Assembly: GCA_031291445.1 (NCBI GenBank)
Contig: JARLJA010000096.1
Coordinates: forward strand, 62,001 to 126,000
DNA length: 64,000 bases
From: Xanthobacteraceae bacterium
GTDB lineage: Bacteria; Pseudomonadota; Alphaproteobacteria; Rhizobiales; Xanthobacteraceae
Reading direction: 5' to 3'
Shown: positions 27,195 to 36,006 of the stretch, in pieces
Layout: each line of letters opens with the position of its first letter
Numbering within the stretch: the first letter of the stretch is position 1
Notes under the pieces: model-generated
Database searches by the model: none
What the model saw: only the letters and a program-made list of their open reading frames with translations
Told to the model about the DNA's origin: nothing
Made by a program: the position numbers and the translations under genes

Positions 27195-28301
27195 ATGTCT
27201 ATTCAAAACGATCCGATCAAGTTCGCCTACTGGGTGCCGAACGTCTCCGGCGGTCTCGTCATCAGCAGCATCGAGCAGCGCACCAGCTGGGACATCGACT
27301 ACAATCGCAAACTGGCCCAGATCGCCGAAAAGGCCGGTTTCGACTATGCCCTCAGCCAGATCCGCTTCACGGCGGGTTACGGGGCGGACAAGCAGCACGA
27401 ATCGGTCAGTTTCTCCCACGCGCTTTTGGCCGCAACCGAGAAGCTCCATGTCATCGCCGCTGTCCTGCCCGGGCCGTGGCATCCAGCCCTGCTTGCAAAG
27501 CAGATTGCGACCATCAGCCACCTGACCAATGGTCGTGTCGATGTGAACATCGTCTCGGGCTGGTTCCGTGGCGAATTCGCGGCCATCGGCGAGCCGTGGC
27601 TCGATCATGACGAGCGCTACCGTCGTTCGGAAGAATTCATCACCGCGTTGCGAGGCATCTGGACCCAGGAAAGCTTCACTTATCGCGGCGACTTCTACCG
27701 CTTCAACGAATATTCGGTGAAGCCGAAGCCGCTGGATCCGCTGCCGCAGATCTTTCAGGGCGGATCGTCGCGTGCAGCAAGGGATATGGCCGCGCGCGTA
27801 TCGGACTGGTATTTCACCAATGGCAATACGCCACTCGAGCTGAAGAAGCAGGTGGACGACATCCGCGGCAAGGAAAAGAGCTTCGGCAAGACGTTTCCCG
27901 CCAGGATCGGCATCAACGCCTTCGGTATTGTGCGCGAAACGGAAAAGGAAGCCAGGGACACGCTTCAGGAAATCATTGACAAGGCTATTCCCGACGCTGT
28001 TCGCGGCTTCCACCATGAAGTCCAGAACGCCGGCAATGCCAGCCCGGAACGCGAGGGCAACTGGGCAAAGTCCACGTTCCAGGATCTCGTGCAGTACAAC
28101 GATGGCTTTCGTTCCAACCTGATTGGCACGCCGCTGCAGGTGGCGGAGCGCATCATCGAGCTGAAGAACGCCGGGGCCGACCTGATCCTGCTCGGCTTCC
28201 TGCATTTCCAGGAAGAAGTCGAGTATTTCGGCAAGCACGTCATCCCGCTGGTGCGCGAACTGGAGGCGAAAGCGCAGCCTCGTGTCCAGGCAGCGGAATA
28301 A
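27195..28301 (+). CDS. sfnG: FMNH2-dependent dimethylsulfone monooxygenase-like protein
   Basis: A 368-residue luciferase-like monooxygenase (TIM barrel, cytoplasmic). The segments FAYWVPNVSGGLVISSIEQRT, DYALSQIRFTAGYGADKQHE, NGRVDVNIVSGWFRGEF and IFQGGSSRAARDMAA are those of SfnG/SsuD-group enzymes. The closest fit by memory is SfnG, which converts dimethylsulfone to methanesulfinate with FMNH2 from a partner reductase. ATG 27195 follows a GAGG eight bases upstream; GTG 27186 is less likely. It opens a plus-strand operon with a HAAT-type ABC transporter and two further oxidases. No flavin reductase is present in the operon. The real substrate could be another small sulfone or sulfonate. Confidence 0.85.
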   Translation: MSIQNDPIKFAYWVPNVSGGLVISSIEQRTSWDIDYNRKLAQIAEKAGFDYALSQIRFTAGYGADKQHESVSFSHALLAATEKLHVIAAVLPGPWHPALLAKQIATISHLTNGRVDVNIVSGWFRGEFAAIGEPWLDHDERYRRSEEFITALRGIWTQESFTYRGDFYRFNEYSVKPKPLDPLPQIFQGGSSRAARDMAARVSDWYFTNGNTPLELKKQVDDIRGKEKSFGKTFPARIGINAFGIVRETEKEARDTLQEIIDKAIPDAVRGFHHEVQNAGNASPEREGNWAKSTFQDLVQYNDGFRSNLIGTPLQVAERIIELKNAGADLILLGFLHFQEEVEYFGKHVIPLVRELEAKAQPRVQAAE

Positions 28302-28318
28302 GGCGGGCGGGCTTTTCC

Positions 28319-29239
28319 ATGAGCATGGTTGCGACAGCAGGCGCCGATGCCTTGGTGGTGACGCGCGGGCAAACCCGCGCGGGCGAGGCGGTGCCGCCGG
28401 CAAGCGGCGCGCCGCTGGCGGCGGGTTCGCTTCGCGCCACCGATGCCGCCGCGCCGCTTTTGACGCTGCAGGACATTTCGCTGAGCTTTGGCGGTGTCAC
28501 GGCGCTGCAGGCGATCGACCTGCAGGTCACGACGGGCGAGATCCGTGCCGTCATCGGCCCCAACGGCGCCGGCAAGAGCTCGCTGCTCAATGTGGTCAGC
28601 GGGCTCTATCGCCCGGACAGCGGTGTGGTGCTGCTCGGTGACAAGGGCTTTCGCCACGTCCCGACGTCGCGTTTGGCCGCGCTCGGCGTCGCGCGCACCT
28701 TCCAGAACCTGGCCTTGTTCAAGGGCCTCTCGGTCCTCGACAACGTGATGATGGGGCTGGTGCATCACCGGCGGGCCGGCTTCCTGCGCCAGATCGTAGT
28801 CTCGCCGCGTGCGCGGCGCGAGGAGGCGGACAGTCGTGCCGCAGCCGAGGCGATGATCGAGTTTCTTCATCTCGAGCCCGCGAAGGACCGGATCGCTGGC
28901 GGCCTGCCCTATGGGGTGCAGAAGCGGGTCGAGCTGGCGAGAGCGCTGGTTGCCCGGCCGAAGCTGCTGCTGCTCGACGAACCATTCGCCGGCGTCACCC
29001 TCACCGAAAAGCACGAGCTGGCGCAGCACGTGCGCAACGCCCGCGACACCTACGGCACGACGATCGTCCTGATCGAGCACGATATCGGGGTTGTCATGGG
29101 GCTGTCCGATCGCGTTGCTGTGCTCGACCACGGGCGCAAGATCGCCGATGGCACTCCTGACCAGGTCCGGGCCGACCAGGCGGTGATCGATGCCTATCTC
29201 GGCGTGGCCCACGAGGGCGAGACGGAGCTGGTGGCGTGA
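28319..29239 (+). CDS. HAAT-family ABC transporter ATP-binding protein (LivG-like)
   Basis: A 306-residue ATPase of the branched-chain amino acid (HAAT) transporter family. Walker A is GPNGAGKSS, the signature region reads GGLPYGVQKRVELARAL (LivG-type variant), Walker B is LLLLDEPFAGV, and the switch His is in VLIEHDIGVVMGL. The N-terminus carries about 45 Ala/Gly-rich residues before the ATPase fold (first strand LLTLQDISLSFGGV), more than in usual LivG. It lies 17 bp after the SfnG-like gene and touches the permease gene. Context argues for an organosulfur rather than an amino-acid substrate. Confidence 0.88.
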   Translation: MSMVATAGADALVVTRGQTRAGEAVPPASGAPLAAGSLRATDAAAPLLTLQDISLSFGGVTALQAIDLQVTTGEIRAVIGPNGAGKSSLLNVVSGLYRPDSGVVLLGDKGFRHVPTSRLAALGVARTFQNLALFKGLSVLDNVMMGLVHHRRAGFLRQIVVSPRARREEADSRAAAEAMIEFLHLEPAKDRIAGGLPYGVQKRVELARALVARPKLLLLDEPFAGVTLTEKHELAQHVRNARDTYGTTIVLIEHDIGVVMGLSDRVAVLDHGRKIADGTPDQVRADQAVIDAYLGVAHEGETELVA

Positions 29240-30129
29240 TGTTCGACTATCAATTCTTTATCGAGGTGCTGGTCGGCGGGCTGTTATCCGGCGTGATGTA
29301 CTCGCTGGTCGCGATCGGCTTCGTGCTGATCTACAAGACGTCGGGTGTCCTGAATTTCGCCCAAGGCGCGATGCTGCTGTTCGCGGCGCTTACGTTCGTG
29401 AGTCTGGTCGAGCGTGGTGTTCCGTTTGCCGCTGCCTTGCTGCTGACGCTTGTTGTGATGGTCCTATTGGGTATCGCAATCGAGCGGACGGTGCTGCGTC
29501 CGCTGGTCAACCAGCCGCCGATCACACTGTTCATGGCGACACTGGGACTATCCTACGTGATCGAAGGCGCGGCGCAGCTGTTGTGGGGCACGCAAGTGCA
29601 TGGCCTAGATCTCGGCATCAATGACACGCCCTTCACTGTTGCCGGAGTCTTCATCAGCCAGTTCGATCTGTTCGCCGCCGCGATCGCGGGCGCGATGGTC
29701 GCCTTGTTCGCGCTGTTCTTCCGCTACACTCGCACGGGGCTGGCGTTCCGCGCGGTCGCCGACGATCAATTTGCCGCGCTCGCGGTGGGGTTGCGCCTGC
29801 CGCGGGTCTGGGCCGCCGTCTGGACCGCGTCGGGTATCGTCGCGCTCGTCGCCGGGCTGCTGTGGGGGGCTCGCCTCGGCGTGCAGTTTTCGTTGTCGCT
29901 GGTGGTGCTCAAGGCGCTGCCGGTGCTGGTGCTCGGCGGGTTCGATTCCGTCGCTGGCGCGATCGTGGGCGGATTGTTGATCGGGGCGATTGAGAAGATC
30001 GCCGAGGTCTATGTCGGCCCGTTCTTCGGGGGAGGCATCGAGGCCTGGGCCGCCTACGTGGTCGCGCTGGGCTTTTTGCTGGTGCGCCCGTCGGGTCTGT
30101 TTGGCCAGAAGCTGATTGAGAGAGTGTGA
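29239..30129 (+). CDS. HAAT-family ABC transporter permease (LivH-like)
   Basis: A 296-residue inner-membrane permease with about eight helices. GGLLSGVMYSLVAIGFVLIYKTSGVLNFAQGA is split over the first two helices and is diagnostic for LivH. ALPVLVLGGFDSVAGAIVGG near the C-terminus is the usual cytoplasmic coupling segment. ATG 29239 overlaps the stop of the ATPase gene by one base. LivM follows after 3 bp. It forms the membrane channel with the next gene product. Confidence 0.9.
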   Translation: MFDYQFFIEVLVGGLLSGVMYSLVAIGFVLIYKTSGVLNFAQGAMLLFAALTFVSLVERGVPFAAALLLTLVVMVLLGIAIERTVLRPLVNQPPITLFMATLGLSYVIEGAAQLLWGTQVHGLDLGINDTPFTVAGVFISQFDLFAAAIAGAMVALFALFFRYTRTGLAFRAVADDQFAALAVGLRLPRVWAAVWTASGIVALVAGLLWGARLGVQFSLSLVVLKALPVLVLGGFDSVAGAIVGGLLIGAIEKIAEVYVGPFFGGGIEAWAAYVVALGFLLVRPSGLFGQKLIERV

Positions 30130-30132
30130 GCA

Positions 30133-31197
30133 ATGTCCGCTCTCGTCGAACAAGCCCAGCTGGTCAAGACAAGCTGGCTCACCCCGAGCCGCGCGGGCAT
30201 CGCGCTTCTGTTCGTGGCTGCATACGGCATCGTCCCGTTCACCGCGTCCGGATATCTGCTTGACGCAATCCTGACTCCATTTCTTGCGTTGGCGCTGGCC
30301 GCCGTCGGGTTGAACGTGCTCACCGGCTACGCCGGCCAGGTCTCGCTCGGCTCCGCGGCGTTTATGGCTGTCGGCGCCTATGCGGCTTACAATTTCAATC
30401 TCAGGATTCCGGAACTCCCGTTGCTGTTCAGCCTGGTGCTGGCCGGTGTGGTGGCGGCGGCGGTGGGGCTTGTCTTCGGCCTGCCTAGTTTGCGCTTGCG
30501 CGGCTTCTATCTCGCGGTTTCCACCCTGGCCGCGCAGTTCTTCGTACAATGGGCGCTGACGAAATTCGCCTGGTTTTCGAACGACAATCCGTCGGGCGTC
30601 ATCGATGCTCCGCCACTGTCCATCGCGGGCGCCTTATTGACCGGCGCGCCCGGACGCTACGTTTTCTGCCTGACCATCGTCGTGGTTGCCACGTTCCTGA
30701 CGGTGCGGTTGCTCGGATCCCAGTCGGGGCGAAATTTCATCGCAGTCCGCGACCACGAGGTTGCCGCCAAGGTGATCGGCGTGCCGGTGCTGCGGACAAA
30801 ACTTCTGGCCTTCGGTGTGTCGTCGTTTCTGGTCGGTATCGCCGGCGTGCTGTGGGCCTTCGCCTATCTGCGGACCGTGGAGCCCGACGGCTTCAACCTC
30901 GATCGGTCGTTCCAGATTCTGTTCATCATTATCATCGGCGGCCTGGCGTCGATCCGTGGTTCGTTTCTTGGCGCCGCATTCATTGTCGTGTTTCCGCTGC
31001 TCTTATCGCGCGTGGGCGAGGCGCTGCTCGGCAATGTATTCGACTCCGGCGTGCTGGAAATGAGCCAGCGTATCGTCATCGGGGGTCTGATCATCGTCTT
31101 TCTGATCGCGGAGCCAAAAGGGCTGGTCGCTCTGGTGGATCGCCTTGAAGAGCAAGTTTCACGGCATGCCGGGCGCCTGAAGCGCCGGTTCATCTGA
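30133..31197 (+). CDS. HAAT-family ABC transporter permease (LivM-like)
   Basis: A 354-residue membrane protein with about ten helices. Family segments are AVGLNVLTGYAGQVSLGSAAFMAVGAYAAY (in two adjacent parts), the coupling region RDHEVAAKVIGVPVLRTKLLAFGVSSF, and IIIIGGLASIRGSFLGAAF. Genes for LivG, LivH, LivM, the binding protein and LivF are all present between 28319 and 34777, so the transporter is complete although split by a monooxygenase gene. Confidence 0.9.
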   Translation: MSALVEQAQLVKTSWLTPSRAGIALLFVAAYGIVPFTASGYLLDAILTPFLALALAAVGLNVLTGYAGQVSLGSAAFMAVGAYAAYNFNLRIPELPLLFSLVLAGVVAAAVGLVFGLPSLRLRGFYLAVSTLAAQFFVQWALTKFAWFSNDNPSGVIDAPPLSIAGALLTGAPGRYVFCLTIVVVATFLTVRLLGSQSGRNFIAVRDHEVAAKVIGVPVLRTKLLAFGVSSFLVGIAGVLWAFAYLRTVEPDGFNLDRSFQILFIIIIGGLASIRGSFLGAAFIVVFPLLLSRVGEALLGNVFDSGVLEMSQRIVIGGLIIVFLIAEPKGLVALVDRLEEQVSRHAGRLKRRFI

Positions 31198-31231
31198 CTG
31201 CAGAAATCACCATCAATGGAGGGGTAACCTA

Positions 31232-32545
31232 ATGAATGTCCTTAATTCTATCAAGCTGGCGACAGTCGCGGTGGCAATTGCCGTCGGGGCTTCGTTTCCG
31301 GCGAGCGCCGACGAACAGTATTTCCCGCTTCAGAGCTATCGCGTCGGTCCCTACGCGGCCGGCGGGACCGGGTTCTTCGGTGGTTTCATCGACTACCTCA
31401 ATCTCATCAACATCCGCGACGGCGGCGTCAACGGCGTCAAGCTGACATGGAGCGAGTGCGAGACGCAGTATGAGGTGGAGCGCGGCGTCGAATGCTATGA
31501 ACGGCAGAAGACCGGCAAGAACGTCGCGGCGTTCAACCCGCTGAGCCTGGGCATCCAGATCGCCTTGCTCGAGCGCAGCCGCACCGACAAGATTCCGATC
31601 ATCACGATCGACCACGGGCAGACCGCGACCTCCGACGGTCGGGTGTTTCCCTATCTGTTTCCGCTCTTGATGAATCCGCCGAGCGAGACATCGGCCATCA
31701 TCACCTATATCGGCCAGCGCGAGGGCGGCGCTGAAAAGCTCAAAGGAAAGAAAATCGTGGTGCTTTACCACGGCTCGCCTTACGGCAAGGAGACGATACC
31801 GATCTTCGAGCTGCTTTCGAAGAAATACGGCTTCGAGCTGCAGCAGATCGAAGTGCCCCACCCCGGCAACGATCAGCAGGCGCAGTGGCTGACGATCCGC
31901 CGGGCGAAGCCGGATTACGTGGTGCTCCGCGGCTGGGGCGTGATGAATCCGGTGGCGATCAAATCGGCACAGAAGGTCGGCTTCCCGGTCGACCATCTCA
32001 TCGGCAACGTGTGGTCAAATTCCGAGGAAGACGTCATTCCCGCGGGCGAGGCCGCTAAGGGATACATCTCGCTCATCACCCAGCCTTCCGGCACGGAGTT
32101 TCCGGTGGTGCAGCAGGTCGTCGACAAGGTCTATGGTGCCGGGAAGGGCAATCTTGAAGACAAGAAGCGTATTGGCAGCGTCTACCACAATCTTGGGATC
32201 GTGAACGGAATCCTGAATGTCGAGGCGATCCGGATTGCGCAGGATAAGTTCGGTCACCGTGCGCTGAGCAGCGAAGAGGTGCAATGGGGCTTCGAGCATC
32301 TGCGGCTCGACGAGAAGCGGATTGCCGAGCTCGGTGCTGTCGGTTTGCTCCAGTCGATCAACGTGACCTGCGCCGATCACGAGGGCGAGGGATCGGTCAA
32401 GTTCCAGCAGTGGGACGGCAAGAAATGGAGCGTGATCAGCGACTGGGTGAAGCCGGATCGTGTCCTTCTGCGCCCCATCATCGAGGCGGCGGCGGAGAAA
32501 TACGCGATCGAGAACGACATCAAGCCACGCGTCTGCACGGAATGA
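31232..32545 (+). CDS. HAAT-type periplasmic substrate-binding protein
   Basis: A 437-residue periplasmic binding protein with a Sec signal peptide (about residues 1-26, ending FPASA). The type I fold is visible in GGTGFFGGFIDYLNLINIRDGGVNGVKLTW, the Cys pair CETQYEVERGVECYE typical of Liv-type proteins, and LKGKKIVVLYHGSPYGKETIP. The ligand-binding residues cannot be read with confidence. It belongs to the aromatic/amide-type HAAT receptors rather than to leucine-binding LivJ. Position between LivM and a DszA-like monooxygenase suggests it binds a neutral or aromatic organosulfur compound (inference). A hairpin follows immediately after the stop. Confidence 0.87.
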   Translation: MNVLNSIKLATVAVAIAVGASFPASADEQYFPLQSYRVGPYAAGGTGFFGGFIDYLNLINIRDGGVNGVKLTWSECETQYEVERGVECYERQKTGKNVAAFNPLSLGIQIALLERSRTDKIPIITIDHGQTATSDGRVFPYLFPLLMNPPSETSAIITYIGQREGGAEKLKGKKIVVLYHGSPYGKETIPIFELLSKKYGFELQQIEVPHPGNDQQAQWLTIRRAKPDYVVLRGWGVMNPVAIKSAQKVGFPVDHLIGNVWSNSEEDVIPAGEAAKGYISLITQPSGTEFPVVQQVVDKVYGAGKGNLEDKKRIGSVYHNLGIVNGILNVEAIRIAQDKFGHRALSSEEVQWGFEHLRLDEKRIAELGAVGLLQSINVTCADHEGEGSVKFQQWDGKKWSVISDWVKPDRVLLRPIIEAAAEKYAIENDIKPRVCTE

Positions 32546-32554
32546 GTGGCCTTC

Positions 32555-32580
32555 GGCCCAGCGGGTTTCGCCGCTGGGCC
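32555..32580 (+). terminator. Intra-operon hairpin after the binding-protein gene
   Basis: GGCCCAGCGG and its perfect complement close a 6-base loop (GTTTCG), 10 bp after the binding-protein stop. The tail (GTTCATT) has few T residues, so partial termination or mRNA protection is more likely than a full stop. This is a common way to keep binding-protein mRNA in excess. Confidence 0.65.
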
Positions 32581-32623
32581 GTTCATTCGGACGTCGTGGC
32601 GTCGCGCAGCAACAGGAACAGAC

Positions 32624-33946
32624 ATGTCCAACAAGAAGAAGGCTCATCTGCTCGGCTTCATGCAGAACGGCTTTAATAGTCACGCCACGGGGATGTGGCG
32701 TCATCCGCGCGACAAGGTGAACTGGGACTACGGCCACTATGACTACTGGCAGCACATTGCCAGGGTACTGGAACGCGGTCTGTTCGACGCGATCTTCATC
32801 GCCGATCAGCTTGCGCCGTATTCGACCTACCAGGGGTCGTCGGATGCCAGCGTCAAATACGCCGTGCAATTTCCATGCAACGAGCCGTCGACGATCGTGC
32901 CGGCGATCGCGACCGTCACCGAGCGGCTCGGCATCGGCGTGACATTGTCGACCGCCTTCGAGCACCCGTATTCCATGTGCCGGCGTCTCTCCAGTCTGGA
33001 CTACCAGTCGAGAGGGCGAATCGCCTGGAACATCGTCTCGTCGTTTTCCCACGGCGAGTGGAACGCCTATGGCGTGGACGGTCGCGAACGCGCGGATCGC
33101 TATGAGCGGCTCGAGGAGTACATGGACGTTTGCTACAAGCTTTGGGGATCGTGGGATGATGGTGGCATCATCGCTGACAAGGCGTCAGGAATCTACGGAG
33201 ATCCCGCCAAGATCCATGAGGTGGACCACGATGGTCCGTTCTTCAAATGCAAGGCACGGCATTTCGTGCCGCCGTCGCCGCAACAGCGGCCTGTGCTCTG
33301 GCAGGCGGGCTCGTCGAATCGCGGTCGGGACTTCGCTGCCAAGCATGCCGAGGCGATCTTCGCCGTCTTGCCAACGCTCAATCGTATGAAAGAGTATTCC
33401 GGCGATCTTGAGAGCCGCGCCGTAGAGCGTTTCGGACGCAAGCCGGGCAGTGTCAAGCGCATCTTCGGGCTCCAGACGGTCGTCGGCGAGAGCCGTGCGG
33501 AAGCCGAGGAGAAGTTCGAGCGCATCAAGGCATGCATCCCGCTCGAAGGCGCGCTGGCCTGGATCTCCGGCCATTTCGGCCTGGACTTCTCCAAATACCC
33601 ACTCGACGAGAACGTGGCGAATATTGAGGTGCCGGGTATTCAGGGGCTGTTCGAATCCATTGTCTATGCCAAGGACGGCGCGCCGGTCACGGTCAAGGAG
33701 GCGGCGTTGATCTATGCCCAGGGGATGGGCATGCCGGTGGCAGTCGGTACGGCCAAGGATATCGTCGATCAGATGGAGGTCTATCTCGATGAAGGCGGGG
33801 CTGATGGCTTCATGCTGATCACGAGCTTCACCCCCGGCTGTTACGAGGAGTTTGTGGATTGGGTGGTGCCGGAGCTGCAGCGACGCGGACGCTACCGCGA
33901 ACGCTATTCTGGTTCGACGCTGCGTGAACATCTTCTCGAATATTGA
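32624..33946 (+). CDS. NtaA/SnaA/DszA-type FMNH2-dependent monooxygenase
   Basis: A 440-residue luciferase-like monooxygenase of the NtaA/DszA group, whose members include nitrilotriacetate, pristinamycin and dibenzothiophene-sulfone monooxygenases. Typical segments: HLLGFMQNGFNSHATGMWRHP, DAIFIADQLAPY, GRIAWNIVSSF, AYGVDGRERADRY and PVLWQAGSSNRGRDFAAKHAE. ATG 32624 is the first after the hairpin; the upstream extension is leader. In this operon (SfnG-like, SfnB/DszC-like neighbours) a sulfone or other C-S bond substrate is more plausible than an aminopolycarboxylate. Like all members it needs reduced flavin from a separate reductase. Confidence 0.87.
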   Translation: MSNKKKAHLLGFMQNGFNSHATGMWRHPRDKVNWDYGHYDYWQHIARVLERGLFDAIFIADQLAPYSTYQGSSDASVKYAVQFPCNEPSTIVPAIATVTERLGIGVTLSTAFEHPYSMCRRLSSLDYQSRGRIAWNIVSSFSHGEWNAYGVDGRERADRYERLEEYMDVCYKLWGSWDDGGIIADKASGIYGDPAKIHEVDHDGPFFKCKARHFVPPSPQQRPVLWQAGSSNRGRDFAAKHAEAIFAVLPTLNRMKEYSGDLESRAVERFGRKPGSVKRIFGLQTVVGESRAEAEEKFERIKACIPLEGALAWISGHFGLDFSKYPLDENVANIEVPGIQGLFESIVYAKDGAPVTVKEAALIYAQGMGMPVAVGTAKDIVDQMEVYLDEGGADGFMLITSFTPGCYEEFVDWVVPELQRRGRYRERYSGSTLREHLLEY

Positions 33947-33964
33947 GAGCGCAAGGGGCAACTG

Positions 33965-34777
33965 ATGTCGTCTCCAGAGAGTCAGCTTGAAGTGCGAGAT
34001 GCGCATGCGACCTATGGCGGCGCGGTGCTGGCGCTCCATGGCGTAAGCCTGACCGTGCGGCGCGGCGAAATCGTCGCCCTGCTGGGCGCCAATGGTGCCG
34101 GCAAGTCGACCACGCTGAAGGCGATCTCCAATCTTCTCCATGCGGAGCGCGGCCAGATCACGCACGGACAGATCGTGTTCGACGGGCTCGACGTTGCCGT
34201 GACGTCGTCGGCAAATCTGGTGCGTCGGGGCTTGGTGCCGGTGCTCGAGGGCCGGCATTGCTTCCGCACCTTGACGGTCGAGGAAAATCTGATCACGGGG
34301 GCGATCGGCCGTGACGCGCGGCGCAGCGAAGTCAGGGCCGATCTCGAACGCGTCTATACGCTGTTTCCGAAATTGAGCGAACGGCGACGGTCGCTGTCCG
34401 GGCTGACTTCCGGGGGCGAGCAGCAGATGACCGCGATCGGGCGGGCGCTGATGTCGCGTCCGCGGCTCCTGGTGCTGGACGAGCCGTCGATGGGGCTGGC
34501 GCCGCTGGTGGTCGAGGCCATCTTCCGGACCCTCAAGCAGCTCAACGTCGAGGAAGGGCTGTCGATCCTGGTCGCCGAGCAGAACTCGACCGTGGCGCTG
34601 CGTTATGCCGATCGCGCCACCGTTCTCGAAAACGGCCGCACGGTGCTCGAAGGAGCGGCGCCGGACCTGCGCGGGCGCGCCGACATCAAGGCGCTCTATC
34701 TCGGCAGCCCCGAAGAGAGCGCGGCGCATCTTGCGGCGTCAGCGGATCCGCCGTCGCACGACCATGCGGCGGCCTGA
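33965..34777 (+). CDS. HAAT-family ABC transporter ATP-binding protein (LivF-like)
   Basis: A 270-residue ATPase, second of the two in the transporter. Walker A GANGAGKST, signature SGLTSGGEQQMTAIGRAL, Walker B RLLVLDEPSMGLAP and SILVAEQNSTVAL are as in LivF. The C-terminus is about 25 residues longer than LivF and is Ala/His-rich (ending PPSHDHAAA). It is separated from the other transporter genes by the DszA-like gene, which ties the monooxygenase to the transporter. Confidence 0.9.
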   Translation: MSSPESQLEVRDAHATYGGAVLALHGVSLTVRRGEIVALLGANGAGKSTTLKAISNLLHAERGQITHGQIVFDGLDVAVTSSANLVRRGLVPVLEGRHCFRTLTVEENLITGAIGRDARRSEVRADLERVYTLFPKLSERRRSLSGLTSGGEQQMTAIGRALMSRPRLLVLDEPSMGLAPLVVEAIFRTLKQLNVEEGLSILVAEQNSTVALRYADRATVLENGRTVLEGAAPDLRGRADIKALYLGSPEESAAHLAASADPPSHDHAAA

Positions 34778-34809
34778 CACAATTTTCCAGCGACAACAGG
34801 AGATCTTCG

Positions 34810-36006
34810 ATGAGCAAGGACAACCTCGCACACGTGGCGCAGGAAGACGACTACTCGCGCCTCGATGCCGCGATCGAAAGCACGGTCAGGATCAATGCCG
34901 ACCGCAACGATCTCGAAGGCCGGTTTCCCAGGGAGAATCTCCAGGCGCTGGCGGCGGCCGGATGGACCGGCGTGCTCAATGAACCGCGGTTCGGGGGTCT
35001 GGGGCTCGGCCACGGCGATTTCGCCGAGGCGGCCTACCGCATCGGTCAACATGACGCATCGACCGGCCTGGTCTATGTCATGCATGTCGGAGCGGCACAG
35101 ACCATCAACCTGTTCGGCAATTCCGATCAGAAGGAGCGCTGGTTGAAGGCGAAAAACGGAAGCCTGCTCGGGACCTATTCGACCAGCGAGCGCGCGTCGG
35201 GCGGCCACTGGTGGTACAATTTCTCGGAAGCCGGACGCACCGGCGAGGACTATCTGGTCAACGCGGAAAAATCGTTCACCACCAGCTCGGGGCAGGCCGA
35301 TTTCTATTTGGTGCAAACGCGCACGCCCGGCGCCAAGGACCAGACCGACATTTCCTTCTTCATCGTCGACGGCAAGGCACCGGGGATCGTCGCCAGTCCC
35401 TGGGAAGCGCTCGGCGTCCGCGCCAATCATTCCGGAGCGATCAGCTACGACGGGGTCAAGGTGCAACAGCGCGACCGGCTCGGCGCCGAAGGGCAGGGCA
35501 AGGAGATCATCTACGATGGCGTCTCCCCGGTCTACCTCATCGGCCTTGGTGCCGTGTGGGAAGGCGTGGCGCGTGGCGCGCTGAATGCCGCGATCGCCCA
35601 CACCAAGGGCTTCGTGCACAAGGACAAGAACCGAAGCCTGTCGGACTACCAGGCGATCCGCCAGGAACTCGGCGCCGCGAAGGTGCTGGTCGAGACCTTG
35701 CGGCCGTGGCGCAACGAACTGGCGGCAAAGCTCGACGAGTTGTGGCGCGCAGGCAAACCGCAAAGCGAGATCCTCATCCCGCTCACCGAGTTCAAGGTGC
35801 ACGCCGCCGAGGTCGCCAACAAGGTGGCGGCGGCGGCCCTGACCGTGACCGGCGGCTACGGCTACCGTCGCGGCCCGATCGAGCGTTCGTTCCGCGATGC
35901 CCGCGCGGCGATCGCCATGGGCCCCTCCAACCTGATCGCCCGGGACTGGATCGGCAAGTCGCTGTTCGGCCTGCCGCTCGAGCTGTTCTACGAGGGTGGC
36001 GAGTAG
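34810..36006 (+). CDS. Acyl-CoA-dehydrogenase-fold oxidoreductase (SfnB/DszC-like)
   Basis: A 398-residue flavoprotein of the acyl-CoA dehydrogenase fold. Flavin-site segments are GTYSTSERASGGHWWYNF, NAEKSFTTSSGQADFYLV and TVTGGYGYRRGPIERSFRDARAA. Where true dehydrogenases carry the catalytic Glu in an EGT motif, this protein has AIAMGPSNLIARDW (about residue 370), so the base is missing. That is the pattern expected of the monooxygenase-like branch (SfnB, DszC and relatives) rather than of fatty-acid oxidation. A Shine-Dalgarno AGGAG precedes ATG 34810. It is the last gene of the organosulfur operon. Confidence 0.85.
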   Translation: MSKDNLAHVAQEDDYSRLDAAIESTVRINADRNDLEGRFPRENLQALAAAGWTGVLNEPRFGGLGLGHGDFAEAAYRIGQHDASTGLVYVMHVGAAQTINLFGNSDQKERWLKAKNGSLLGTYSTSERASGGHWWYNFSEAGRTGEDYLVNAEKSFTTSSGQADFYLVQTRTPGAKDQTDISFFIVDGKAPGIVASPWEALGVRANHSGAISYDGVKVQQRDRLGAEGQGKEIIYDGVSPVYLIGLGAVWEGVARGALNAAIAHTKGFVHKDKNRSLSDYQAIRQELGAAKVLVETLRPWRNELAAKLDELWRAGKPQSEILIPLTEFKVHAAEVANKVAAAALTVTGGYGYRRGPIERSFRDARAAIAMGPSNLIARDWIGKSLFGLPLELFYEGGE

